From: Volvariella volvacea V23
Taxonomy: Eukaryota; Basidiomycota; Agaricomycetes; Agaricales; Pluteaceae
Direction: 5' to 3'
Length of the DNA stretch: 64,000 bases
Assembly: GCA_000349905.1 (NCBI GenBank)
Contig: KB722745.1
Span: 825,723 to 889,722 of the forward strand
This document shows, one piece after another, positions 29,872 through 45,100 of this stretch. Below the pieces are notes generated by a model. That model ran no database searches and was not told the origin of the DNA. It worked only from the letters and a program-made list of their open reading frames with translations. The position numbers were made by a program, and so were the translations under genes. How positions within the stretch are numbered: the first letter of the stretch is position 1; each line of letters starts with the position of its first letter.

Positions 29872-30959
29872 TTCCCATTGCTGATACCCTCCTGTTCGCC
29901 TCCATTTCACGCAGACATCTCCATTCAAAACCATTGGTTAGGGCTTGTACTTTTGTGGGTTCAAGGTGAATCGAGGAGGATGCTGAGCATCCTCGTTGAA
30001 GCCAACTTGCCCAACCATCACCGTGTCTGATATAAACAGCCAATATACCCGTTGTACCCACTGTTTCACGACTGTTGAGTTGAAGTTGCTGTCGCAAATA
30101 TTGAACAGCAATGGAGCGTAAGCAATTGTTGCCCGCGTAGCCATGGGCGGAACACATCATATGGGTCCACACTTCTTAGTTGACTTAAGTATGCTGTAAC
30201 CATAACTGATGATACCACAGAACCCATAACATTCAACGAAAAAAAGGGTGAGAAAACAACGAGGAGCTCGAGGGCAGTACAACAGGACCAGAAACAGGCA
30301 GAGAAACAACTTGAATAACACTAACGACAGTTGCCCGTGAGGCGCAAAGCTATGTAAATGATCACATGAATGTGGCGGAAGTGGTTGGCGGTGGAGGTGA
30401 GGTGTATCGATGAATAAATACGTACGATCGGGGATGAGAACTTGAAAAAGCGCCGAGGCAAGTTGGAAAAGGGATGGGAACGCTGGAGGTTCATTCGAGA
30501 AAGGATATAGTGATGGGATGGGATGTAAAGTGGGAATTCTGAACAGAGCAGCAACAGAAGATAGAAGAAAAGGTGTAAAGGCGAGGGAGGGAGGGGAGGG
30601 GACGAAAAACTATGTCATAGTTATGTATGACAATGCGACGCTGTCTACATCGTCATCTGATCTCAGCTGTCCATACAGTTGTGTTCGGGGCTTTTGGGTT
30701 TTGGTTAGAGTGACGGGAGGGAGGGGGTCGACTGAGTAACTGTGAGCACGTGTATGCAATCAATCAATACGAAACAGCTAGTCGAAAGAGAAAACAATCA
30801 AGAGCGCGAATGCGGGGTGTCGGTGCGTGTGGTGTGGTAATCAAAATGGGAACGATAGAGGGAGGCAATTCGGACAACCACGTCTACTTGATTTGATACG
30901 ACAGCAACAAGTCATGACAGCAAGTCATGGCCCTGGTAACGGGGGCAGAGGGGAATCAA
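29872..30959. other. Convergent 3' intergenic region, purine-rich plus strand
   Basis: About 1.1 kb between the membrane-protein gene (+) and the kinase gene (-). From about 30230 to 30960 the plus strand is purine-rich, implying a pyrimidine-rich 3' untranslated region of the kinase. No gene called. Confidence 0.4.
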
Positions 30960-33325
<2,366 letters not shown>

Positions 33326-34042
33326 GGTGTGGCCGATGTGTGGTTGTACGGGATACGAGGATGAAGACTAGTGCCTCTGATTCAAGACTCAAACTGTTGT
33401 GGTCGTCGGCTGGAATCGACGAGATGGTACGTGTACAGGCCGCCTGCGACTTTGAGGGGAGATTTATAGTACGGGTGATTCGGGGGAGATATATGGACAA
33501 AAGAATACAGGAAAGGATACAAGAGCAGGACGCGGGATGAGAGCACAAAGACAAGCTGATTGCAATTGGCTGTGTCCGCTGATTACCAACCCTGCAAGAT
33601 CACCTACCTGGGAACCTCCTCCCGCATTCTCGCTCTCCCCATCCTCCCCCAGCTGATGCCGACTGGGAGCCCTGGATAGCGTGCACAATTCACAAAGTAT
33701 CACAAAACTCCGACAGGACATTATTGTGTTCTCGTAATGGCGCAGGGCACCGCACATGCTCATCCCGACCATCTCGGTAGTAGGAAATTAGGTACCCAGA
33801 CGGAGCCAAGGTGGTGCAATAACCGCATGCTGGAGACCAGCACGCACAGCATTAACTATGATGGGGAGCACATAAACCAACTACTATTGTACTGTATCCA
33901 TGAGATGTATACCCTCTAATTATATTATGGTCATCACGATGGTGTCTATCCTGTCCATGTAGAAATTAGGGCACCTTCACCGTGGGTTGTATCCCTTAAT
34001 CTAGAAGCACAAGGTCACATATCATTCACGCAGTCATTAATT
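33326..34042. promoter_or_regulatory. Upstream region of the Ypk1/Gad8 gene
   Basis: 717 bp between the kinase start and the stop codon of the next gene on the same strand. It should hold the kinase promoter and the 3' end of the nucleotidyltransferase transcript. No distinct element seen. Confidence 0.4.
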
Positions 34043-36161
34043 TCAGAGAATGGCAGTACAAACCTTGTTGAGCAAAGATGCGAGTTCAGGCACAAGCGAC
34101 CCCAAATTTTCACCTGCCTTTACCCCATACACCATATTCTGACAGCGATATTTGAACGTCGCCAACATCTTGTTGCCAACGTTGTTTGTGACATTCTTTC
34201 ATGAAAGATGAAACGGTAAGGGTTTTTGCTGTCAGGTTGATACAAATACAAGAGCAGCCCGTACCTTTGTGGTAATGAATGGATCCATCACGACGATTTT
34301 TTCCTTGTACTTTTCTGTTATGCTAAAGTTGGGTGTGGATGGCGTTTCTGACGATGCATCTTGCTGTTCGACTTGATCACCCCATTCTCCGGCTTGGCCC
34401 GTCTCGTCCAATCGATTTTTATCAAATATGCCGCCACGTCGGATGTCTACTACCCCCGACTTGTAATCGTGCTCAAAGCCCCAATATCTGGAGTGAGAAT
34501 TGGGTTGTCAGCTGATGGACGGACAGACAACGCGGAACGAAGGTGTGTACGTACTGGAACCAATCAAGTGTCACCTCCCCTAATGATCGGAATGGCGGGT
34601 GATTTTCATTGTCTAGTCTGTACCGAACATCGCATTTCATGCCTCGAGGACTCCTGATCCAGAATATTCCTTCATTACTCGAAGGATCGAGAGGGGGTAG
34701 TGATGCTTGTAAATTGGGGAGTAAACCACGCGTCTGTATGCACGTGAGCTATGACTGGATTCAAGCTGTAGGGCTATCCTTACCTGGAAGAATCCAATGG
34801 TCATAAGAGCAAAGGCATAGCTACTAAAACTTGAAGGCATGCCTTGCGTACTGGGCTCATTCAACCCATAAGGTTGAGCCCAAAACTTGATAAAACCCAA
34901 CATCGGCCGCAGAAGTGGGTTGATCTCGCAATAAGCTGAAATCATGTCCGAGTTGATGAGCCCAAGTCGGTCATTCACGTTAATGTCACATCTTAGATTT
35001 GTTTCTGGGTCCCTAAACTTCACTGCACTGGGTTCACGGATAGTCTGGCGGATGAGGTTGGTGGAGGACCCACCAATCGGTACTTTGGCTGAGTGAACGG
35101 GTTCTATTCCGACGAAACCTGCTCGCTGAAGAGTTCGGGCAAGCTTTCTAGTATAGTAAAGTGGCTATGAGCAGCAGTCTTCATGTCATCAATATATGAA
35201 TAGACATGCCTCACGTCATAAATGGCTGCCCAGTGGTTAATGTGCATGGTATCGTAGTGCATAGAAGGTCTACTTACCTGGTAAGACCGATATGTTCTCG
35301 GGTGGAAATCCCAGCTTCCTTGACTCATCCTTGAATGCCATTGAATTGATTGAGACTTCCACTACCACAGAACCGCAAAAAAAACTGACCAATATGACGA
35401 TATCCAGGTCGCTATCCCGCTTCGAAACTCCATACCTTGTACTCCAACTTTATAACGCACAGGAAGCTGGTGGAGTGTGCTTACCTCGTACTACCGAAGA
35501 TCTCCGCTACATATTTCTCACCATAAGCCTGCTGAATAGCGTGCTGTATCCTCGACAACGTCAATTTCCGGTAATCCTGCACATAATTGGGCAGTTTCAA
35601 CACCTATACGTCTCGAGTTAGTATATCTTCACAAGCAATATCACAATTCCAAAGGAAATCCGAATTTTAGAGTCGAAAACTTACCATACACATGTCCTTG
35701 TAAGATAAATCCTGGAAAGTTGAAATCCTCGTATCTACGAGCGTATCCCAATCACGTTGCGGTCGGCCATCGTTGACACGCGATTTCCATGGTCGCTCTA
35801 TAGCAGGTTTGGGCTTGAAATATTTCGGGGTGGGGGGACCAGCATAACGCGAGCTGGGCTGATGCTCCACCTCGCCCGACCAAAGCTTTTTATGACGGTC
35901 GAACGGGGGTGGGCGTACCCGTGGCATAGGTGCGTCGCCATCCCAAGTACGGGGACCAAAGTTGGCCTTTATTGGTTTCCACTGATAGCTACGTTCTTTG
36001 GGTTTGAATTTAGTGGCATCGTAATGGTCATGCTGGTATTTTGGCGGTCGCGATGGTGGTGGTGCTGGCTGTGGGAGTGGTTGTGGGGGAAGCACCTGAA
36101 GTTTGGGGGCTGGAGGTGCTCGAGATACGCGCAAACGATGAGATGCAGCTATCCTGGGCAT
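34043..36161 (-). CDS. Cid1-type terminal nucleotidyltransferase
   Basis: Non-canonical poly(A)/poly(U) polymerase adding nucleotides to RNA 3' ends. From ATG 36161 the protein has a Pro-rich, basic leader of about 150 residues (PPAPKLQVLPPQPLPQPAPP). The core begins LSYKDMCM|VLKLPNYVQDYRKL. The nucleotidyltransferase signature is FGSTRYGVSK-RDSDLDIVIL, joined across the intron near 35432-35480, and contains the two metal-binding Asp residues of DLD. The third carboxylate is in CDINVNDRLG. The PAP-associated domain follows: LLRPMLGFIKFWAQPYGLN and GMPSSFSSYAFALM. The end reads FKYRCQNMVYGVKAGENLGS. Trf4-type enzymes lack this leader, and canonical Pap1 has a different domain order. Whether it adds U or A cannot be told from the parts I read. 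Confidence 0.85.
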
Positions 36162-36686
36162 CGCCTGACACCCGTTCTACGAGTTTGTCGAGGTTGATTC
36201 GGAAGAAAGTTGTCGGCCCTGAACAAGTTCCCGGAACGGGACAGTGACATCCGAGCCGATGTTAAGCACGACCACCAGCCTTTCAAGTACTTTGTCGGTG
36301 CAACTCGCTTTCGTTGCTGTTTTTTTGTGCGCAAGTGCTACGACGACGCGACTTGAAGACAGAATCTACCATGACTACGCAGCAGCTCGGGCGACCCTCG
36401 TGATAACGACCTGTGCAGCAATATGTACAACAGTGAGCAGCTGATTGCCAGGAGCTCCCCTGGGATATATTGAGATAACCTGCACTCAGAGCGGATGCTT
36501 TTGCGAGTACCGGTATTATGTGGGTCTCGTCCTACAACCCATGGTGATCCTCAACACCGAGTTTCACCGTAGTCAAGTGCAGAGTGTTGATCTTCTCCAA
36601 GCAATCACCTCAGCGCACCACCTAATTGTAAGTCCCGATCGAACGGCGATGGGATAAAAGCTCGTTCATGGTGTGGGTGCTCAAGC
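36162..36686. promoter_or_regulatory. Divergent intergenic region, nucleotidyltransferase / P450
   Basis: 525 bp between two divergent starts. No gene or clear promoter element recognised. Confidence 0.4.
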
Positions 36687-38840
36687 ATGGACTCCCCATT
36701 CCAAACTGCTTTCGCCGGTATAGCTGTTATATGCATCTTGTTAGCGGCGAGTAGGGCGCTTTCACGGAGACGATTGCCGCCTGGTCCAAAAGGCCTCCCG
36801 TTGATTGGAAGTGTCCTTACTATGCCAACGCAGAAGCCCTGGTTTACATTCGCTGAATGGGTGAAGCGATATGGTGAGCACACTAGTATCCGCAAGTGCA
36901 AGTGAGCTAACTGTATCTCTACTCTTATACAGGCGACATGATCTACATCTCCATATTTGGTCAACCATTAATTATCCTCAACTTATTTTCGGCAGCCGTA
37001 GATCTTCTCGACAAACGAGGATCAATTCGCCAACAGACCCACTTTGCAAATGGTAGAGCTTTCGGGTTTGACCTACGGGATGGCAGTCTCTCAGAACAAT
37101 GATCGCTTAAAAGTGTATCGCAAGTTCTGTACGAAGGTTATGGGCAATATGACGGCACTGAGAAAGTATGACCACATCGGGGAGGAGGAAAGCCAGAGGA
37201 TTGCGAGGAGGCTGCTGTCTAAACCGGAGGGCTTCCTGGCTCATGCCGAGTAGTAGGTTTTCATCCTACTTCCTACTACCAGACTCAGGGGAACTGTTTC
37301 GTGATGATTGTATTTATTAGTTTCGCTGCGGCAGTTTTCATGCGTGTCGCATACGGCTACCAAGTCAAGGATCATGATGATCACTTTGTAGAGCTCATAC
37401 AAAGCACAATGAAGGGGTTCTCAGAGATAACCACCCCCGGCCGGTTTTTAGTAGAGTTGATTCCAGCACGTACTTGCCAGATCCTTTGTTATTTATCGTG
37501 CGTTCTCGGCTTGAACTCTAACACACCACATCTACAGTTAGATATGTCCCCGATTGGTTCCCTGGTGCTGGGTGGAAAAAATTTGCCCGGAGGTCGGCTG
37601 ATGTGGTTCAGCGATCCGTTCATGAACCATACAACTGGACGAAATCGCAGATGGCCGGTCCCTTGATTTGTACTGAATTGCGTTGACTTTTCCTGACTTC
37701 GAGCTTAGGAAATCAATGCTGTCGACTCTTTTATAAGCGACAATTTGGCGGACACAGGAGACATGGGAGAAGAAGCCATAGATCTACTTAGGTGGACAGC
37801 GCGGGCGATGTATTCAAGTTGGTCCCAATTTTATGACCAATCCCTTTGTGTGCATTCAATAACTAATGACGCGTCTTTTAGGTGGAGGTGATACTGTATG
37901 AACCTCTTGCTGTTCTCGGGAACCCCTGAGCTGAATAACATTCCTGCAATACCAGACCGTCGCCGCTCTTCAATCCTTCTTCTTCTCCATGGCAAAGTTT
38001 CCTCAAGTCCAAGCTCAAGCTCGAGCTGAATTCGATAGAGTCATTGGTAATGACCGACTCCCCACCATGGGAGATTGGGATAATCTATCATTTATCAGAG
38101 CACTAACATCGGAGGTCTTGCGTTGGCATTCTCTCGGTCCCACAGGTATAGGCTACAACCACATATTCCTTTATTCGAAACTAAATTATATCTACTTGTA
38201 CAGGAATACCGCATTTTTCGATGGAGGATGACGTCTACAATGGATATTTTATCCCGAAAGGGACAACTGTCATCCCTAATATATGGTACGTATCCTCTCC
38301 CCTCTATAACAGAGCATTTGGTATGAATGGCTGTTGCATTAATGTATCCCAGGTGGATGACTCACGACCCCGAGGTATATCGCAATCCCAACGAGTTTAA
38401 TCCCTCTCGGTTCCTCAAAACCTGCGAATCTAACGTTCCAGAGCATGACCCACGCCTGATTTGCTTTGGATTTGGTCGGAGGTACAGGTTTATTTGTCTT
38501 GACTATTCTTTATTCTAATTCCTTCCCTACACCCCTTTCCAGATCTGTCCAGGTATTTAGCGTGGCTACTTTTTGCTCACGGCGTCACCTTGTCCATCTA
38601 AATAGGTCGTTTAATGGCCGAAGCATCGATATTTATCTGCTATGCCACAATTCTCGCTACTTTGGATATTACGAAGAACCCTGAAGCCGGTTTGAGGTAT
38701 GATGTTGGGACCTCAACTATCAGGTAAGCGCTGAATTCCGTCGTCTAGTGCGATATGGGTGCTCAGAGATTATTAGTTATATCAAACCATTCAAATGCAA
38801 TATTAAGCCCTGGTCGGCAAAAGCGGTTTTTTTTTGTTAA
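36687..38840 (+). pseudogene. Cytochrome P450 with frame damage
   Basis: Microsomal P450 of the fungal O-methylsterigmatocystin-oxidoreductase-like kind (name from family resemblance). The N-terminal anchor FAGIAVICILLAA is followed by LPPGPKGLPLIGS. Downstream are FMRVAYGYQVKDHDDHF, the I-helix SGGDTT partly from a 14-nt exon (37882-37895), ExxR in SEVLRWH, and FGFGRRICPG spanning introns, including the heme Cys. It ends IKPFKCNIKPWSAKAVFFC. Apparent stops near 37251 and 37312 are removed by normal introns. Two defects remain. At 37027/37028 the frame changes between DKRGSI and ANRPTLQMVELSG; two bases of an expected Tyr codon seem missing. Between SQMA (about 37655) and EINAVDSF (37709) no GT donor has the right phase. 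It is either a recent pseudogene or carries sequencing errors; the rest is well conserved. Confidence 0.75.
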
Positions 38841-39109
38841 TAAGCCTCTACCTAGCGAGGAGCGAGTCTAACCTGGCTTGGGTCACGTCAGAACAGTGGA
38901 TCTAGGGAATGCAATGTAATTTCTCATTGTAAGTCGTGAGTAGTCGTAGATGGACACTAGCCTTGCAAAAAGGAAACAAGAGAACAATACAACATGGGTA
39001 TATAATACAGATGCAATAGTCCAAGAGATGCAAGCGGAAGAAAAAAACAACTGGATACAGCAAACCCAACAGCCCTTCATCTCATAATTATTATGAGAGA
39101 ATAATTTGA

Positions 39110-42100
39110 TTACGTGTCATTGACTTTTCGTGCGCTCATGTTCATATCGTATTCAAGGCTAGGGGTGGTGATTAGTCCAAATTGACAGTAAGGAAAGAGC
39201 ATGCGCACACGTTCAAATTTCGCTCTTAGTTCTCCCGGTAGCTTGGGCCGAAGATGGGTAGAATCGACGCGTTGACGACCTCCTTGTAATTGATTTGTCA
39301 ACTCTTCTATGCGGCTCTCTCGTCTGGAGGATGGTGGTCGTGGGGAATGAGATTTGGTCTCAAGGTCTACTATGCGGACTTTGAGGTTCTCCACCTCCTT
39401 TTGAAGTGCAGCCTATGACGTTGGCAATTCAGTAAAGAGATGTCCACAAAAAGCATTAGCATTAACGCACGTTATGCCGATCTAGCTCAGTGTTCTCTTG
39501 TTGCACTCTGCTCAATTGTAGTTGGCATTCCTGGAGGTGTGTCTCCGCTCTCTTCATCCTATCATGGGCATTGGCAACTCTGTCCCTCTGTTCATCCAAT
39601 GTTCTCTCCAAATCTTGCTTCTCCAACTGCAATTGTTGGAACTCCCGGTCGCTCGAGAACCTGCTAATATCAGCATGATTCTCCCTGATCGCCTTGAGCT
39701 CGTTGCTGAGCGCTTGTCTAGCATTCTGCAACAGCTCTCGTTCATGGTTGGTCTGTTCTAGTGTTGTGCGGAGTTGATTCAGTTGGGAATGGAGGGACAG
39801 GACTTGTTCCTGTTGTTCTATCTGGACGCCCATTGACTTCTTATATGCATTGTCGAGAGCAGCAATCTTCTCCTCGAGACGTTCTTTCTCTTTCTTCCAG
39901 CCCCCTCGGTTAGAGAGCTCCTTGTCGTATTCTGCCTTGAGCTCTTGGTGCTCCAGCCTGAGCTTGTTGAGGTTGCCGCGGTCGCGTTGATTCTGGTCGA
40001 GTAGACGTTGAGTCTCTAAGTAACACATCAATATCTGCCCTTGAATGCAATAGTGAAACAGTTACTTACGTTCATTGAATTCGGCCAGTGTGGCTAGAGA
40101 TAGCTAGTCAGCCATACAACAGAAAAGAAAGCACTTTGAGCTCTCACCTTGATACTTGTTGCGTGTCTCATTAAAGACCTCGAGTTCCTTCTGGAAGTGC
40201 TCGCGCTCATCCTCCAATTCTTCTGATAACCTTTGGTTTGCCAAGCTCAACTCATCAAGTCTATGACCATCCTCCTCCACCTTAGCCTGTAGCTCTTGAA
40301 CTTGCTTGTCCGACCGTGTCAAGCGCTCCTCTATCCCTTTACGTGATGTAACCGCTTCTGAGTGCATCTTTTCGGCGTCGGCTAGAGTTCGTCGAGCTGT
40401 ATAATGCGTGTAAATGGCACAATGGATAAGGAAAGCAACGAATTCCTACCAAACGCTTCGCCCCTAGCGGCCGTAGCACGTTCGATTTCCGCCTTCTCAA
40501 GGCGTTTCTGATAGTCTGCTTCCTTGGCCTTGAACGTTTCAACCACGGTTTGAAGTTCTGCGAGGGATTTTTGAGCTGGGAGAGACCTGAAGCGAGCAAC
40601 TACTTACCACGAATCTTGGACGAAGTTGCAGAGAGTGAAATTTCTTCATCGTCATGACGCTGCTTCAGTTGTCGCTGTGCCTCTATAGAGTTGATGATCA
40701 GACAAAGTGAATAACAGAGAGCAACAAACGCACTTCGAGCTTCACTACTTGCTGCGTCCAGTTGTGCGCGGAGCTCTTGAGCCTCGGCCTCAAGCCTCTT
40801 CTTGTCCTGGACAGTTTCACGTAGTTGGCTTTTTTGCATCTCCAGCTCAGTCTGGGTCGTGCGTTGTTGAATAAGCTGTACGGGTGTCCATCATCAAACC
40901 CGGATTAATATCCATGTACGAAGCACTTACCAGTGCCTTTCTAGACTCCTCTAGCTTAGCGTAGCTCTCCTGCTCCACCGAAATCATGTCCTTGAACTTA
41001 TCCCACATCGACTGCACCCCTTCAAACTGTGCAGCCTCTGCTGCTCTTCTTGCAGCAGCTTCGTCATCCAACAATTGACCCAAGCGGGAGTTTTCATCCA
41101 ACAGTCTACTTCGGTAATGGGCTAATGATGCCTCAGAGAGATCGCCGTTTTGCAACTCGTCTGTCATGCCACGAATAGTTGTCTCGAGGTGTCTTCGGAC
41201 ACGATCAGAGGCGGCCATCTGGAGTTCCAGGGCTTGGACGTGCTGCTTAAGGGCGTTTATCTGCTCTTCACTCCGAGCACGATCGCCCAGTGACTCCCTT
41301 GGTCGGCGTCCAGATGAATTTGATGCCTTTGAGGGTGAATCCGTTGATGTACCATTCGTCAAACCGCCTTCTGCACGCATGCGCGAAGCTAGAGCAGACA
41401 TCTCACGCTCCAGACCATCATCAGCGCGTTTCAGTTCACTAAGCAGTCGTGCTTGGAAGTTGGAGTCTGTGTGGTTGTTCATGACAAGTGCACGGATTTC
41501 CGCATGCTGCCGCTCCATCAGTTGTTTGATCGTCCTGGCCGTGTGTTGAGCAGATTGAGCTCTTGCATCTGTTAATTGTTGCTCTAGATCTGTAATTCGT
41601 GCTTCAAGATTGCGTCGTGCAGCAGCACCTGATTCTGGAGCCTCAAATTCTCGTACCAATGCCTCTAGTTCACCATCCAATTGAGCCTTGAGCCCTTTAA
41701 CGAGTTGAAGTTCCTGCTCCAGCTCCGTTGTGCGAATTTGTGACCTTGTCAGGTCATTCCTTAATCTATGCGATTCCAACTCCACATTCTGTTTGTCCAA
41801 AACCATCTTGTTCAGCTGCTCTTCCAGGTTCTTAATCTCCTTTTGCTTCGACTTGACTTCTGCACGATCGCGCTCCGTCAGCAATTTGATATCCTCTGCC
41901 TCACCCGCCAATCTCGACCGAATCCTCTCGAGAGATTTGATGTATCCATCCTGATTCCGGAGCTCCTGTCTCGCAGCCTCAAGTTGTCGCTCCGCAAGCT
42001 TCTTTGCCTCTTCGTGAACGCGAACGTGCTCAACGATCGTCTTGTTTTGCATGAGCTTTCGCTCCTCCAAGTCTGTTTTAGCCTGTTGCAGCTCGCGGTC

Positions 42101-45100
42101 GAGTTTGACATTACGATCCCTCAGACGGGTGAGTTCGCTCTTCTGCTTAGTGACTTGCTTCTCCAATTCCGTTCGCTTGGTGGACTCTTGCTTGAGATGC
42201 TCTTGTAGAGCCTTTAGCTGCTGTTGATGGGATTCTTTGTCGCGCTGGAATTGCAAAACAACGTCCTCGAAATCATGATACTTCGCTTGGGCGGCTCGGA
42301 GCTGCGCCTCAACGGCCTAGCGCAATCCAATGAACATACGAATACGATATAAAGAGAATTCACTTACTGTCTTAGCCTCCATAGCATCTGCCAGCTGTTT
42401 ATCAACCTCGGTTTGGCTAAACTGAAGCGACGCCATATCAGCTTCTAATGCTCGTTTCGACTTCTCCAAATCTGACAGTTTGGCCTCTAATTGAGTCACA
42501 AGCGTCTTCGCGGCAACCTCCTTCTCGGAAGCCTTTCCGTGTTCTTGTTTCAGCCGTTGAATCTCCCTGGTGCTGTTCTCGTGTTCCAGTTTCAGCTTGC
42601 CTTGGGCCTCCAATGCGCTTTGTCGAGCTTCGACAAGATCACGATTCAACTGCGCTGCTTGAGCTCGCAATTCTGCCAGCTCGGCCTCTTTGCTCTTTTG
42701 GGCTTCATCACGACGTGTCTCCTCGGTACTCTTGGCTTGTAACAAGGCTCGTAGCTCATCGAGTTCATGCTGAAGTTTACTACGAGAGGTGGACTCCCGT
42801 TCGTGATCGGTCTTTTCGGCATTCAGTTGAGCAATCAAGGTATCAACATCACTCTGAAGTGATGCGACCTCCTTGGCAGTTTTTTCACGATCTTTCTTGA
42901 GTTGTCTGATCTCCTCATTCAACTCCAAGATGCGCTTGTCCTTCTTCTGCAGCATATTAGAATAGTCGGTGGCTGTATGTGCATATTCTGAGAGCTGCTT
43001 CTGAGATTGCCGTGCTTCATCCTCGAGCTGATCTGTCCTCTCCTTTATTAGGCGTCTAGAAGGACGTTAGCAACCAGAGCCATGGTCGAATAGCAGACTC
43101 ACTTGGCCTGTAGTTCAGCATTGAGTTTCTCCTGATATTCCTGCGATACAGCCTCCAAACGTTCCTTAGCCCTAGCCAAATCCTCTTCCCTCTGCCGGGC
43201 CAAACTCTGGGCTTCCTCCTGAGCTACCTTCAGTTGTGTCCTTGTGGTATCGATTGCCTCCTGTGCGAGCGATAGCTCCTCCGTCAGTTTCGTCAACTTC
43301 TCCTTGTTCTTCTCCTCCATCTCTAATCTCTCAGTTGCCTGCATCAACAGAGCCTGCAACTCCTTCCGCGTTTCGTCACTCTCCTTATTCCGGGTTAGAG
43401 CTCGCTCAAGGCCGGCTTCAAGCGTCTCAATATTAGCGCGAGCTGTCTCCAACTCTTCTTGCAACTCGGCCTCGTTTCGTTTCGCTCGCTCCAGTAGTGA
43501 GCTCTTGTCCAGCACTAGAGCACGTTCAGCTTCCAAGGCCTCTTCGACATCCTTCTTTTCAGCCTCGAGGCTCATCTTGAGGCTCTCCAGCGCCTCACGT
43601 TGCTGCTTGTCGCGATCAGCTCGCTCTTTAATAGCGGCTAATTCTGCCTCTTTCTTGCGCAACTCCTCGTCGCTGCGTGTAGCAGCAAGTAGGGGACGAA
43701 TCTGATTAATGGGTATTAGTTTTTCATAGCCGTAATACGCAATCTCCTTACCTTTGTGTACAATTGCCACCATGGCCATTCTCTCAAATCCCCATAGACC
43801 CTCGCATTCCTCTGAATAGTTCTAATTGCAACCGCCCTATTCAAAACCTTCTTCATTTGTCTCCTCGCCGTCCACATCCGCGCTACGGCCTGCAACCGAG
43901 AGAAAATATCGAACAACAGTCTATCCCTGCTCTCTTCAAGCTCAGCAAGCACACCGGCTTTGAAGAAAATCTTTGACGTTCCGATCCTGAATATCGATTC
44001 GTCAAGTTCGAGGGCTTTGACCATCCTCCTGCAAGCTTCTCTTCCATCCATATAGCCACGAGGGATGACCCCTGGTGTTAGAATTTCGTAGCGTTGTCGG
44101 AATTCGACGAAGGGCAGCCGATTTGGATATCCAAGTCGTGCGATACGAATACCCTCAAGCACACCATTGCAGCGCAACTGATCCAATACAAGAGGAACGT
44201 CCACCTTATTTGGCTTCTTGAGCGTATTCGGGACGATACATCGAACAAAGTGCGGTTGAGTGGCTTGTAGCTGGGCCATGAGACTGGCGAGTTGTTCTTT
44301 ATGTCTTTGGCCAACAGTTCGGAATGCGCCCTTCTTGATGACCCGCCGTCTCCCTTGCGTGAGAGCGCCGTTTCCTGTGGGTTCACCGTAGTCTGCAAAG
44401 AGACTGGCGACGTAGTGCTGAGATGAAACAGACATGACGCGCGTCAGGTTGTCATTCAGTGGATCTTTGTTCTTCTCAAGCCATCCCTCGGTACGATATT
44501 CTACTTTGGCGGCATAGTGCTGGACGATAAACCCTTGGTGGAAGCGCGACGGCTCGTACTTGAACTTGCCGGGATGAGGCTCGCCGTCCTGGGGATCGTG
44601 GGTAGCCCATAGGGCGTGCAGCTTGTCGGTCAGTGTTCGATCTGTTGCCTTGGGCATGATACACTCTTCATCGAGACAGCTGAGAATACCAATGGCATTG
44701 CCGCTGGTCTCGATCAAATCGATCGTAGGCTGCAAGTCCAACCCAAAGTTAACATAGTCCCATTGAATCCCTTCCCGAGCGTACTCTTCTTGTTCCAATA
44801 CGAACATGTGGTGATTGAAGAACTGTTGCAGCTTCTCGTTGGTATAGTTGATCAGCAGCTGTTCGTAAGTGTTAATTTCGAAGATCTCGAAACCTGCAAT
44901 ATCCAGCACGCCAATAAACGTGGATTTGGATGAAGGACGGTCGAGTGCACGATTTATACGCTCCACCAGGGACCCAAATGATTTCTCGTATATAGTCTTG
45001 CAAAGTGAAGCAAGTTCATCCAGAGCTTGTGTTTTAGTACGCGCCTGTTGGACCCATTCTCTGCCCGCGAGGACTCTGGGACGAAGAATCGCGTTCTCAA

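Noticed and set aside
37247..37330. In-frame stops in the P450 after the HAE segment
   Set aside because: Two ordinary introns (GTAGTA...CCAG and GTGATG...GCAG) remove them and give the conserved GTVSFMRVAYGYQVK, so they are not lesions.
41768..42208. Leu/Ser-rich open frames on the plus strand at 41-43 kb
   Set aside because: They are reverse shadows of the Glu/Gln/Leu-rich myosin coiled coil and have no independent support.
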